A DNA stretch of 64,000 bases from Bradyrhizobium hipponense (GTDB lineage: Bacteria; Pseudomonadota; Alphaproteobacteria; Rhizobiales; Xanthobacteraceae). The notes beneath the pieces are model-generated. The model was not told the DNA's origin and made no database searches. It was given only the letters and a program-made list of their open reading frames with translations. A program made the position numbers and the translations under genes. Shown in pieces: positions 1 through 8,110 of the stretch (within the stretch, counting starts at the first letter, position 1; every line of letters starts with the position of its first letter). The stretch lies in assembly GCF_008123965.1 (NCBI RefSeq), contig NZ_VSTH01000079.1, positions 1 to 64,000 of the forward strand, written 5' to 3'.

Positions 1-12
1 CCCCCTCCCCAA

Positions 13-35
13 CCCTCCCCCACAAGGGGGGAGGG
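13..35. repeat. short GC-rich hairpin repeat at window edge
   Basis: A CCCTCCCC arm, an ACAA-centred loop and a GGGGAGGG arm form a hairpin in the 5' intergenic DNA. The same core (CCCTCCCCC-ACAA-GGGGGGAGGG) recurs at 48602-48624 and is related to the larger palindromic elements listed below. The rest of bases 1-157 holds no gene that can be supported. Confidence 0.6.
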
Positions 36-163
36 AGCGAGAGAGCGGCGCCCGCTTCACGCACAAATTCTCGCCAAAAATTCTCCAATGAATCCAACCC
101 TTTTCTACTGTGCATGGGGTTGTTTTCGCGCTTTTTGATTGGCGCCGCGGTTCGGAGATGTTC

Positions 164-1921
164 ATGACCGCAGCGCCTCTGCTCGACGTCCAGGACCTCA
201 CCGTCGAATTCACCACCCGCCGCGGCATCGTCAAGGCGGTGCAGCAAGTCAACATCTCCGTCGCCAAGGGCGAGACGCTCGCGATCGTCGGCGAGTCCGG
301 CTCGGGCAAGTCGGTGACATCCTACGCGGTGATGCGGATCCTCGACCGTGCCGGGCGGATCGCAGAGGGCTCGGTGATGTTCTCCGGCATCGACGTCAAG
401 GCGGCGAGCGAAGACCAGATGCGCGATCTGCGCGGCCGCGAAGTCTCGATGATCTTCCAGAACCCGCGCGCCGCGCTTAATCCGATCCGTAAAGTGGGCG
501 ACCAGATCGAGGACGTCTTGCGCACCCATGTGCAGCAGGCCATGGTTTCGGACCACGGCGAAAAGGCGATCGAGGCGCTGGAGCAGGTCAAGATCGCGCG
601 CCCGCGCGAGCGCTACCACGCTTATCCGTTCGAGCTTTCGGGGGGCATGTGCCAGCGCGTCGTCATCGCGCTGGCGCTCGCCTGCAATCCGCAGCTTCTG
701 ATCGCGGACGAGCCGACCACCGGCCTCGACGTCACCACGCAGAAGGCGGTGATGGACCTGATCGTCGAGCTGACCAAGCGCAAGGCGATGTCGACCATCC
801 TGATCACGCATGATCTGGGTCTGGCCGCGGCCTATTGCGACCGTGTCGTGGTGATGGAAAAGGGCCGGGTGGTGGAGACCGCCAAAGCCGCCGACATCTT
901 CGCGAGCCCGCAGCACCCCTACACAAAAAAGCTGATGCGCGCCACGCCACGACTCGGTGTGTCGCTGCGCGATCTGTTGCCGGAGGAAGAGGGGGACTCT
1001 CCACGAGTCGCGCTGGTTGAGGCGGCCCCTCACCCCGTGAAGGACGGGGAGAGGGAGCAGACCAGCGCAAGCGGGGAGAGGGAGAAGCCCCTCCTCCTCA
1101 TCGAAAAGCTGATCAAGGAATATCCCCGCCAGGGCGCGACGGCCACGCTCGGCAAGCTGTTCGGCCGCAAGCCGCCGGTCGAGCCGGATGTGTTCCGCGC
1201 CGTTGACGGCATCAGCTTCTCCGTCGGCCATGGCGAGAGCGTTGGCCTGGTCGGCGAATCCGGCTGCGGCAAATCGACGACGTCGATGATGGTGATGCGG
1301 CTGCTCGACCAGAGCTCGGGCCTGATCCAGTTCGACGGCGAGGACATCGGCGCCATCCTGCCTGCGGCTTTCGCTCGGCTGCCGCAGCGCAGCCGCATCC
1401 AGATGGTGTTCCAAGATCCGACCGACAGCCTCAACCCGCGCTTCACCGCCGCGCGCGCCATCGCCGACCCGATCATGCAACTCGGCGACATCAGGGGGCG
1501 CGACGCACTGCGAACGCGCTGCGAGGAGCTCGCGACCATGGTCGGGCTGCCGCTCAACCTGCTGGACCGATTTCCGCACCAATTGTCCGGTGGCCAGAAG
1601 GCCCGCGTCGGTATCGCCCGTGCGATTGCGCTGCATCCCAAGCTCGTCATCCTGGATGAGCCGACGGCGGCGCTCGACGTTTCGGTCCAGGCCGTGGTCC
1701 TGAATCTGCTCCAGGACCTCAAGGCGCGGCTAGGTATGAGTTATCTGTTCGTCTCGCATGATTTGAACGTAGTGCGCTTGTTGTGCGATCGTGTCATTGT
1801 GATGCGAGCGGGTCGAATCGTCGAAGAGGGATATTCAGAGAAGGTCCTCAGCGATCCGCAGGACGATTACACGAAGGAGCTGTTGACGGCGATCCCGCAT
1901 CCGCCGTTGCCGGCGCACTAA
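164..1921 (+). CDS. dual ATP-binding protein of a peptide/opine-type ABC importer (DppD-DppF fusion)
   Basis: This 585-residue protein holds two complete ABC ATPase domains, so one polypeptide probably powers an oligopeptide/nickel/glutathione-type importer, as GsiA and YejF do. Domain 1 has Walker A GESGSGKS (about residues 43-50), signature LSGGM and Walker B LLIADEPTTGLD. Domain 2 has GESGCGKS, LSGGQ and LVILDEPTAALD. Each is followed by the C-terminal extension (HPYTKKLM, DYTKELL) typical of the oligopeptide class. ATG 164 is chosen because GGAG lies 6 bases upstream; upstream in-frame codons at 110 and 158 lack this. Permease and binding-protein genes are not in the window and probably lie upstream. 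The interdomain linker is encoded by repeat-like DNA at about 1024-1085. The gene ends 30 bases before the AtzG-like gene, so uptake of that module's substrate is a reasonable inference. Confidence 0.93.
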   Translation: MTAAPLLDVQDLTVEFTTRRGIVKAVQQVNISVAKGETLAIVGESGSGKSVTSYAVMRILDRAGRIAEGSVMFSGIDVKAASEDQMRDLRGREVSMIFQNPRAALNPIRKVGDQIEDVLRTHVQQAMVSDHGEKAIEALEQVKIARPRERYHAYPFELSGGMCQRVVIALALACNPQLLIADEPTTGLDVTTQKAVMDLIVELTKRKAMSTILITHDLGLAAAYCDRVVVMEKGRVVETAKAADIFASPQHPYTKKLMRATPRLGVSLRDLLPEEEGDSPRVALVEAAPHPVKDGEREQTSASGEREKPLLLIEKLIKEYPRQGATATLGKLFGRKPPVEPDVFRAVDGISFSVGHGESVGLVGESGCGKSTTSMMVMRLLDQSSGLIQFDGEDIGAILPAAFARLPQRSRIQMVFQDPTDSLNPRFTAARAIADPIMQLGDIRGRDALRTRCEELATMVGLPLNLLDRFPHQLSGGQKARVGIARAIALHPKLVILDEPTAALDVSVQAVVLNLLQDLKARLGMSYLFVSHDLNVVRLLCDRVIVMRAGRIVEEGYSEKVLSDPQDDYTKELLTAIPHPPLPAH

Positions 1922-1951
1922 GAGCGCACTGAGAGCCTGTTTGGGAGCGTG

Positions 1952-2131
1952 ATGGCCGAACCGCTGGACGACTATATCGACGCCGTCGCGAAAGCGCTGG
2001 CGCTGCCGATCGAGGAGGCCCGGAGGCCGGCCATTCGCGCCAATCTCGATGTCTCGCTGCGGCTCGCCCGCCTCGTCGATGACTTTGCGCTGCCGGATGA
2101 GACCGAGCCGGCGCCCGTGTTCACAGCCTGA
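1952..2131 (+). CDS. AtzG/HpxX-like small amidase partner (DUF4089)
   Basis: This 59-residue protein begins MAEPLDDYIDAVAKALAL and carries the short helical pattern of the DUF4089 family. AtzG is an established small subunit of the 1-carboxybiuret hydrolase AtzE, and HpxX is the counterpart in oxalurate operons. ATG 1952 is preferred over an overlapping GTG at 1949 because GGGAG ends four bases before it. The stop lies 7 bases before the amidase start, so translation is probably coupled, as expected for a stoichiometric complex. The sequence shows no catalytic motif; a structural role is inferred from the family. Confidence 0.82.
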   Translation: MAEPLDDYIDAVAKALALPIEEARRPAIRANLDVSLRLARLVDDFALPDETEPAPVFTA

Positions 2132-2138
2132 CGCTGCC

Positions 2139-3536
2139 ATGACCACCAAGCCAGATTTGACGGCCGCAGACATCGCCAAGGCAGTGGCCGGCGGCCGATT
2201 GTCCGCGCTCGATGCCACCGAAGCCGCCCTCGCGCGCATCAAGCAGCACGACACCACCCTCAATTCCTTCACCGATGTCACCTCGGATCGCGCCCGCGCC
2301 AGGGCGCGCGCCATCGATGCCGACATTGCCGCCGGCAAGACGGTCGGCCCGCTTGCCGGTGTCCCCTTTGCGGTAAAGAATCTGTTCGACGTTGCGGGCC
2401 TCACCACGCGCGCCGGCTCCAAGATCAACCGCGATCTCGCGCGGGCCAAGCGCGACGCCACGCTGATCGAGCGCATGGAAGCCGCCGGCGCAGTTCTCGT
2501 CGGTGCGCTCAACATGGGCGAATACGCCTACGACTTCACCGGCGAGAACGTCCACGACGGTCCCTCGCGCAATCCACATGACACGACGCGGATGAGCGGC
2601 GGCTCCTCCGGCGGCTCCGGCAGCGCCGTCGGCGGCGCGCTGGTGCCGATCGCACTGGGATCTGACACCAATGGTTCGATCCGCGTGCCGTCCTCGTTCT
2701 GCGGCATCTTCGGCCTGAAGCCGACCTACGGCCGGCTGTCGCGGGCGCGCTCGTTCCCGTTCGTCGCCAGCCTCGATCATCTCGGCCCGTTGGCGCGCTC
2801 CGTCACCGATCTCGCGCTCGCCTATGATGCGATGCAGGGGCCGGATGCCGATGATGCGGCCTGCACCACCACACGTGGTCTGGAACCGACGGTGCCGCTG
2901 CTCGCCAATCCGGTTTCTGACCTGCGCATTGCGATCGCCGGCGGACACTTCCAGAGCAATTTGTTTCCCGAGGCCGTCGAGGCCGTCGGCCGCGTTGCCA
3001 AGGCGCTCGGCGCGACGCAAGTCGTGGACATTCCCGAGGCCGCGCGCGCCCGCGCGGCAGCCTATGTCATCACCACGACCGAAGGCGCCTCGCTGCATCT
3101 CGATCGCCTGCGCAAGCGCCCGAACGATTTCGATCCGGCGGTACGCGACCGGCTGATCGCCGGCGCCATGGTGCCGGCGCCGCTGGTTGATCGTGCGCAA
3201 AAATTCCGCCGCTGGTATCGCGCGCAGCTTGCCGAGGTCTTCAAATCGGTCGACGTGCTGCTTGCACCGGCAACGCCCTGCACCGCGCCGAAGCTCGGCC
3301 AGGTCACGTTCAAGCTCGACGGCGTCGAGCTGCCGGTACGCGCCAATATCGGCATCCATACCCAGCCGATCTCGTTCATCGGCTTGCCTGTGGTCGCGGT
3401 GCCGGTGCCGCTCGAACCGCTGCCGATCGGTGTGCAGATCATCACGGCGCCCTGGCGCGAGGACATCGCGCTGCGCGTCGCATACGCATTGGAACGGATG
3501 GGCGTGGTAGCTGCGCCAAGCCCAAAGCGACTTTGA
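2139..3536 (+). CDS. AtzE/HpxY-like amidase (amidase-signature hydrolase)
   Basis: This is a 465-residue amidase-signature enzyme. The Ser-cisSer-Lys triad is visible as K80 (in VPFAVKNLFD), S156 in the GGSSGGS loop and nucleophile S180 in DTNGS. Length and the AtzG-like gene directly upstream place it with AtzE (1-carboxybiuret hydrolase) and HpxY rather than the GatA or allophanate branches. The true substrate is not readable: cyanuric-acid catabolism, oxalurate/ureide catabolism or another carboxylated urea all fit. ATG 2139 starts the family-typical N-terminus (MTTKPDLTAADIA); the longer reading frame from 2049 overlaps the AtzG-like gene and is rejected. It is cytoplasmic. The neighbours on both sides (DUF4089, DUF3225) strongly support the assignment. 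Confidence 0.85.
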   Translation: MTTKPDLTAADIAKAVAGGRLSALDATEAALARIKQHDTTLNSFTDVTSDRARARARAIDADIAAGKTVGPLAGVPFAVKNLFDVAGLTTRAGSKINRDLARAKRDATLIERMEAAGAVLVGALNMGEYAYDFTGENVHDGPSRNPHDTTRMSGGSSGGSGSAVGGALVPIALGSDTNGSIRVPSSFCGIFGLKPTYGRLSRARSFPFVASLDHLGPLARSVTDLALAYDAMQGPDADDAACTTTRGLEPTVPLLANPVSDLRIAIAGGHFQSNLFPEAVEAVGRVAKALGATQVVDIPEAARARAAAYVITTTEGASLHLDRLRKRPNDFDPAVRDRLIAGAMVPAPLVDRAQKFRRWYRAQLAEVFKSVDVLLAPATPCTAPKLGQVTFKLDGVELPVRANIGIHTQPISFIGLPVVAVPVPLEPLPIGVQIITAPWREDIALRVAYALERMGVVAAPSPKRL

Positions 3537-3548
3537 GAGGATTTTGAG

Positions 3549-3941
3549 ATGGACATCGATCTTCCCGATGTGCTCGCGGAAGTCAAAGCCGCATTCGATC
3601 GCTACGAGCAGGCGCTGATCAGCAACGACGTTGCCGTGCTCGGCGAGCTCTTTCGCAACGATCCTCGCACGCTGCGCTACGGCATCGGCGAGAATCTCTA
3701 CGGCTACGCGGCGATCTCCGGTTTCCGTGCCGGTCGCTCGCCGGTCGGCCTCAATCGCCGCACGGCCAAGACTGTCATCACCAGTTATGGCCGCGACGCG
3801 GCCGTGGCCTCCACCCTGTTCTATCGCGACACCATGCCGGGCAGGGTCGGCCGCCAGATGCAGACCTGGGTCCGCTTCCCGGAAGGCTGGCGCGTCGTCG
3901 CGGCCCATGTCAGCATCATCGACGAGCCGAAAGAGACCTGA
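3549..3941 (+). CDS. AtzH/HpxZ-like protein (DUF3225, NTF2-like fold)
   Basis: This 130-residue protein has the SnoaL/NTF2-like pattern of DUF3225: [21 protein letters not shown], then [19 protein letters not shown], and the C-terminal [12 protein letters not shown]. HpxZ occurs in oxalurate operons and AtzH-like proteins accompany AtzG/AtzE; AtzH has been described as acting on carboxylated urea intermediates. It follows the amidase by 12 bases and precedes the GntR gene by 4, so all four genes appear to form one transcription unit. The start has an upstream AGAGGATTTTGAG stretch that can serve as ribosome-binding site. Confidence 0.82.
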   Translation: MDIDLPDVLAEVKAAFDRYEQALISNDVAVLGELFRNDPRTLRYGIGENLYGYAAISGFRAGRSPVGLNRRTAKTVITSYGRDAAVASTLFYRDTMPGRVGRQMQTWVRFPEGWRVVAAHVSIIDEPKET

Positions 3942-3945
3942 TCGT

Positions 3946-4668
3946 ATGACGCTTGACGATTTCCCGCGGGGCATAGTACCGGCCGAGCCAGTGGTGCCAC
4001 GCGTCGACCGTCCCTCGCCGTCGGTGCAGAAGGTCACGCGTGCCGAGGAGCTGCGTCTTCAGCTCGCCGACGAGATCGTGCGCGGCGCCCTTGCTCCCGG
4101 CGCTCCGCTTGACGAAACCGACATTGCACGGCGCTTCAACGTCTCGCGTACGCCGGTGCGCGAGGCGCTGCGCCAGCTGGTGGCGAGCGGCCTCGTCGAA
4201 TCGCGCGCCCATCGCGGCGCGGTGGTGGCACAGCCTTCGGTCGAGCGGCTGACGAGCATGTTCGAGGCGATGGCCGAGCTCGAGGCGCTGTGCGCCGGCC
4301 TTGCCGCCGAGCGCATGTCCGCCGCCGAGCGTCACGGCCTCGAGGCCGTCCACGAGGAGCTGCGGGTGTTGAGCTACGCCGGCAATCCCGATCGCTTTCA
4401 CGAGGTCAACGAGCGTTTCCACAACGCGATCTATGCAGGATCGCAGAACGGCTATATCGCCGAGATCACGCTCGCCACGCGCGTGCGCGTGCAGCCGTTC
4501 CGCCGCGCTCAGTTCCGCAATCTCGGACGCCTGGCCAAATCGCAGGCCGAGCACGACCGCGTCGTCGTCGCCATCATGCGCGGCGACAAGCAGGGCGCCG
4601 CCGCCGCCATGCGCGCGCACATCGAACTGGTGCGCGGGGAATACGAGATTTACGCGGTGTCGGTCTAA
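3946..4668 (+). CDS. GntR-family regulator (FadR/FCD subfamily)
   Basis: This 240-residue regulator has an N-terminal winged helix (EELRLQLADEIVRGALAPG, then FNVSRTPVREALRQL) and an all-helical FCD ligand-binding domain. Candidate metal/ligand residues lie in FHEVNERFHNAIY and SQAEHDRVV. ATG 3946 sits 4 bases after the AtzH-like stop; longer frames start inside that gene and are shadows. It probably controls the ABC-AtzG-AtzE-AtzH operon in response to a small acid from the pathway. No clear operator was found upstream of 164. Confidence 0.9.
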   Translation: MTLDDFPRGIVPAEPVVPRVDRPSPSVQKVTRAEELRLQLADEIVRGALAPGAPLDETDIARRFNVSRTPVREALRQLVASGLVESRAHRGAVVAQPSVERLTSMFEAMAELEALCAGLAAERMSAAERHGLEAVHEELRVLSYAGNPDRFHEVNERFHNAIYAGSQNGYIAEITLATRVRVQPFRRAQFRNLGRLAKSQAEHDRVVVAIMRGDKQGAAAAMRAHIELVRGEYEIYAVSV

Positions 4669-4686
4669 GCGAAGACTGTTGCGCCC

Positions 4687-6237
4687 TCACACGATCCGGG
4701 ACGACTTGTTTCCCCAATACCGATCCCGCAGCAGCCGCTTGTAGAGCTTGCCCGTCGGCAGCCGCGGCAGTTCTTTCTCGAAATCGACCGAGCGCGGCAC
4801 CTTCTGGCGCGACAGCGACGCCCCGCAAAAGGCGATCAGTTCCTCGGCCAGTGCCGGCCCGGGCACCACGCCCGGCATCGGCTGCACCACCGCCTTCACC
4901 TCCTCGCCGAGATCGGGATTGGGCACGCCGAACACGGCGGCGTCCGCGACCTTCGGATGCGTGATCAGCAGGTTCTCGCATTCCTGCGGATAGATGTTGA
5001 CCCCGCCGGAGATGATCATGAAGGTCGCGCGGTCGGTGAGGTAGAGGAAGCGGTCGTCGTCGACATAGCCGACATCACCGACGGTGCTCATGCTGCCGTC
5101 GGCCGAGCGCGCCTCCTTGGTCTTCTCCGGATCGTTGAAATATTCGAACGGCGATGCCGTCTTGAACCACACCTGGCCTGGCGTCCCCGCCGGGCATGGC
5201 TTCATGTTCTCGTCGAGAATGTGGAGGTCGCCGAGTAGCACCTGGCCGACGGTGCCGCGATGGGCGAGCCACTCCTCGCTGTTGCAGGCGGTGAAGCCGA
5301 GGCCTTCGGTGGCGCCGTAATATTCGTGGATGATCGGCCCCCACCATTTGATGATGTCGTCCTTGACCAAGGCAGGGCACGGCGCGGCGGCGTGGATTGC
5401 GATCTCGAGCGAGGACAGGTCGTAGCGTGTGCGCGCGTCCTCCGGCAGCTTCAGCATGCGCGAGAACATCGTCGGCACGAGCTGGCTGTGAGTGACGCCC
5501 CATTTCTCCACGAGCTGGAGATACCGCTCTGGATCGAAATTTTCCATGATGATCACGGTGCCGCCCATGCGGATGGTCAGGTTCACGGCAGCCTGCGGCG
5601 CCGAGTGATAGAGCGGCGCCGGCGACAAATAGATCATGCCCTCGCGGTAGTGCCAAAGTTTTGCCAGGAAATCGAACAGCGGCAGATTGTGCTTCGGTGG
5701 CTCTTCCGGCAGTGGCCGCAGGATGCCCTTCGGCCGTCCCGTCGTGCCCGACGAATACAGCATGGCGGTGCCGAGCCATTCGTCCGCGATCGCTGTCTTC
5801 GGCAGACCGGCGGTCACCTCGGCAAGACCGACGATGCGATCGCTCTCGCCGGGACCGTCGGCCACGATGCAGAGCCTGACGTCGGGACAGACCTTGATCG
5901 CCTCGCGTGCGATGTCGAGCTTCGCCACCGACGTGATCAGGATCTTCGACTGGCTGTTGACGAGCAGATAGGCAAGCTCGCTCGCGGTGAGGAAGGAATT
6001 GACGCAGGTGTAGTACAGGCCCGATCGCTCGCCCGCGCCGCAGGCCTCGAGATAACGGGAATTGTTCTCCATGAAGATCGAATAATGATCGAGACGCTTC
6101 ATGCCCTGGTTGCGGAACAGCTGCGCCAGCCGGTTGCTGCGCGCGTCGAGCTCGCGATAGGTGACGGTTTCGCCGGTCGCGGCCATGATGAAGGCGGGCT
6201 GCAGCGGACGCAGGCGGGCATGGTGACCAGTGTACAT
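4687..6237 (-). CDS. AMP-forming acyl-CoA synthetase
   Basis: This 516-residue ANL-superfamily ligase has the P-loop-like motif SSGTTGRPKGIL, the YGATEGLGF adenylate motif, the hinge region DRATFMIISGGVNIYPQE and the catalytic lysine near the end (LPTGKLYKRLL). It activates a carboxylic acid to an acyl-CoA through an adenylate. It starts 17 bases after the end of the dehydrogenase gene on the same strand, so the two look co-transcribed. The sequence alone does not tell whether the substrate is aliphatic, alicyclic or aromatic. No membrane segment or signal peptide is seen. Confidence 0.9.
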   Translation of the reverse strand: MYTGHHARLRPLQPAFIMAATGETVTYRELDARSNRLAQLFRNQGMKRLDHYSIFMENNSRYLEACGAGERSGLYYTCVNSFLTASELAYLLVNSQSKILITSVAKLDIAREAIKVCPDVRLCIVADGPGESDRIVGLAEVTAGLPKTAIADEWLGTAMLYSSGTTGRPKGILRPLPEEPPKHNLPLFDFLAKLWHYREGMIYLSPAPLYHSAPQAAVNLTIRMGGTVIIMENFDPERYLQLVEKWGVTHSQLVPTMFSRMLKLPEDARTRYDLSSLEIAIHAAAPCPALVKDDIIKWWGPIIHEYYGATEGLGFTACNSEEWLAHRGTVGQVLLGDLHILDENMKPCPAGTPGQVWFKTASPFEYFNDPEKTKEARSADGSMSTVGDVGYVDDDRFLYLTDRATFMIISGGVNIYPQECENLLITHPKVADAAVFGVPNPDLGEEVKAVVQPMPGVVPGPALAEELIAFCGASLSRQKVPRSVDFEKELPRLPTGKLYKRLLRDRYWGNKSSRIV

Positions 6238-6254
6238 CAGTCCTCCGGCTTGGA

Positions 6255-7409
6255 TTATGCGGCGAGAAGCAGGATTTCGCGCAGCTCGGCCGGCCCATCG
6301 ATCTTGCGCGGATTGCGCGGCACCCAGGGCGTCCGCATCGCCTGCTCGGCAATGGCGTCGAAGTGCTCGGGCGAGACGCGCACATCGGCGAGGCTGCGCG
6401 GCATGCCGAGCGAGCGGATGAAGGCGTCCAGCACGTCGGCGGCATCCCGGCCGGGAAAGCCCATCGCGGCGGCGACGATCATCTGCCGTTCGGCATTGTC
6501 GCGCGCATTCCAGCGCATCACCGCCGGCAGCATGACACAGGAGGTGTAGCCGTGCGGCACGTCGAAGGCCGCGCCCAGCACGTAGCCGATGCCGTGGCTT
6601 GCGCCCATCGGCACACCGGCTGAAAGCGCGCCCATCGATAGCCAGGTGCCGATCTGCGCATCCATCCGAGCGTCGAGATCGGCAGGATTGGCCTTCACCC
6701 GCGGCAGGGCATCAGCGAGCATGGCCAGGCCCTTCACCGATTGCGCGTCGGCATAGGGGTGGGTCTCGCGCGAGCAGATCGCCTCGACGCAATGGTCGAC
6801 GGCGCGAATGCCGGTCGAGAGAAACAGCCATTCCGGAGTGTGCACGGTGATGGCGGGATCGAGGATGGTCGCACGCGGCACCGTGAGCGGATGCCGCAGC
6901 ATCTGCTTCACATGCGTGCGGAGGTCGGTGACGCCCGCGATCGAACTGAACTCGCCGCCGGCGATCGTGGTCGGCACGCTGATCTGCCGCACCGTCGGCG
7001 CGGTCATCTCCGGCGCGACGCGCTTGTGCACGCGAATGCGCTCGATGCCATCGACGTCGTCGATGCCGTTGGCGAGGCAGAGCTGCACCGCCTTGGCGCC
7101 GTCGGTGATCGAACCGCCACCCACGGTGACGATCAAATCGGCGCCCGCCTCGCGCGCCGCATGGGTCGCGGCGATCACCGCTTCGCGCGGGGTGTGCGCC
7201 GGCATGGCGTCGAACAGCCCGGCGCAGCGCGTGCCCAGCGCCTCCCTGATCTTCTCGATTTCATCGGTCTGCCGGTTGAGCGTGCCGGAGACCATCAGGA
7301 AGGCGCGGCGCGTCCCCAGCCGATCCATCTGTGCGACGATGGCGCCGGCCGCAGGATAGCCGAACACAACCTCCTCGATCGCGCCGTAAACGACACGTCC
7401 CTGATGCAC
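6255..7409 (-). CDS. iron-containing alcohol dehydrogenase / maleylacetate-reductase-like
   Basis: This 384-residue protein belongs to the group III metal-dependent dehydrogenases. The nucleotide loop TVGGGSITDGAKA and the metal-ligand region are visible (AVDHCVEAIC, then GASHGIGYVLG and VPHGYTSCVMLP). GTG at 7409 is chosen as start because GGAGG lies six bases upstream; the longer frame to 7472 lacks such a site. Members reduce maleylacetate or oxidise simple or aromatic alcohols with NAD(P). Its histidine pattern and length match the maleylacetate-reductase branch, but no hydroxyquinol dioxygenase is nearby. It precedes the acyl-CoA synthetase in a two-gene operon. Confidence 0.85.
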   Translation of the reverse strand: MHQGRVVYGAIEEVVFGYPAAGAIVAQMDRLGTRRAFLMVSGTLNRQTDEIEKIREALGTRCAGLFDAMPAHTPREAVIAATHAAREAGADLIVTVGGGSITDGAKAVQLCLANGIDDVDGIERIRVHKRVAPEMTAPTVRQISVPTTIAGGEFSSIAGVTDLRTHVKQMLRHPLTVPRATILDPAITVHTPEWLFLSTGIRAVDHCVEAICSRETHPYADAQSVKGLAMLADALPRVKANPADLDARMDAQIGTWLSMGALSAGVPMGASHGIGYVLGAAFDVPHGYTSCVMLPAVMRWNARDNAERQMIVAAAMGFPGRDAADVLDAFIRSLGMPRSLADVRVSPEHFDAIAEQAMRTPWVPRNPRKIDGPAELREILLLAA

Positions 7410-7506
7410 GGCTGTCCTCCCGGACAATTCGTTTTGTTTTCTGGACGCGTAATCTAGCCGAGCCAGCGCCATCCGTCATGCGCGAAGACGCTGGCCTGGT
7501 CGTCAC

Positions 7507-7832
7507 CCTCCCCTGGAGGGCTAAGGCGTGCACACGTCTCGAAAACTGACTCAAGAACAGGGACTTAGATGACCCCCGGTTTTGAAACGGCCTTGATGTC
7601 AGTCGGTCAGCGGGCATTGAAAAGACTCGTGATTCTCATCGATGCCGCTGGTCAGTCATAAGATGTGTGCACAGCTTAGCCTGGAGGGGGAGGGTCGATC
7701 GCGCGCAGCGCGAGCGGGATGGGGTGATCTCTCCACACGGGCAATGTTCAACGCGGAGAGACTGTCACCCCACCCCGCATCGCATTCCGCTTCGCTGCAT
7801 GCGATACGACCCTCCCCCTCCAGGGGAGGGTG
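7507..7832. repeat. intergenic region with inverted pair of palindromic repeats
   Basis: The 700-base gap between the dehydrogenase and the efflux genes holds no supported gene. It contains two inverted copies of a GC-rich palindrome. The right copy is at 7807-7832 (CGACCCTCCCCCTCC followed by AGGGGAGGGT). The left copy at about 7507-7695 is split by the 163-bp element listed separately. Between them, 7696-7806, are GC-rich remnants with CACCCCACCCCGC-type ends. Bases 7833-8110 show nothing else that can be supported. Confidence 0.75.
7519..7681. mobile_element. 163-bp MITE-like element with 17-bp terminal inverted repeats
   Basis: The left end GGCTAAGGCGTGCACAC (7519-7535) and the right end GTGTGCACAGCTTAGCC (7665-7681) are inverted repeats matching at 15 of 17 positions. 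Both sides are flanked by the 5-bp direct repeat TGGAG (7514-7518 and 7682-7686). Removing the element and one TGGAG restores an intact palindrome identical to the nearby right-hand copy (7807-7832), which is strong evidence for insertion. It encodes no protein, so any transposase would act in trans. Confidence 0.75.
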
Positions 7833-8110
7833 GCACCTTGCATGCGGCTCGAGTGCGATGATGCGGGATCTTTCAGTGCACCGCACCCGCCGCATTCATG
7901 AGCACAGCGAATAAGTCCATTCGCATCCCGCCCGCTAATCGCCGCGTGCGAGGACGGCTATCTCGGTGTCAACCCATCCGCCCGGCTAGGTAGCCCACCA
8001 GAGATGGCGCCCACGCTCGTCTTGAAGAGTCCATCATTGAAACCCATCTTGTGTGACCCGCGGGTAGGCGAGTACCCTGATGCTTCTGCGGCTTTATGCG
8101 AGGACCTGGG

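Noticed and set aside
2121-4037. 638-residue minus-strand open frame
   Set aside because: It is antisense to the AtzE-, AtzH- and GntR-like genes, arginine- and glycine-rich, and shows no family motif; high GC creates such frames.
7507-7832. possible CRISPR array
   Set aside because: The repeats are inverted palindromes plus one inserted element, not regularly spaced direct repeats, and no cas gene is near.
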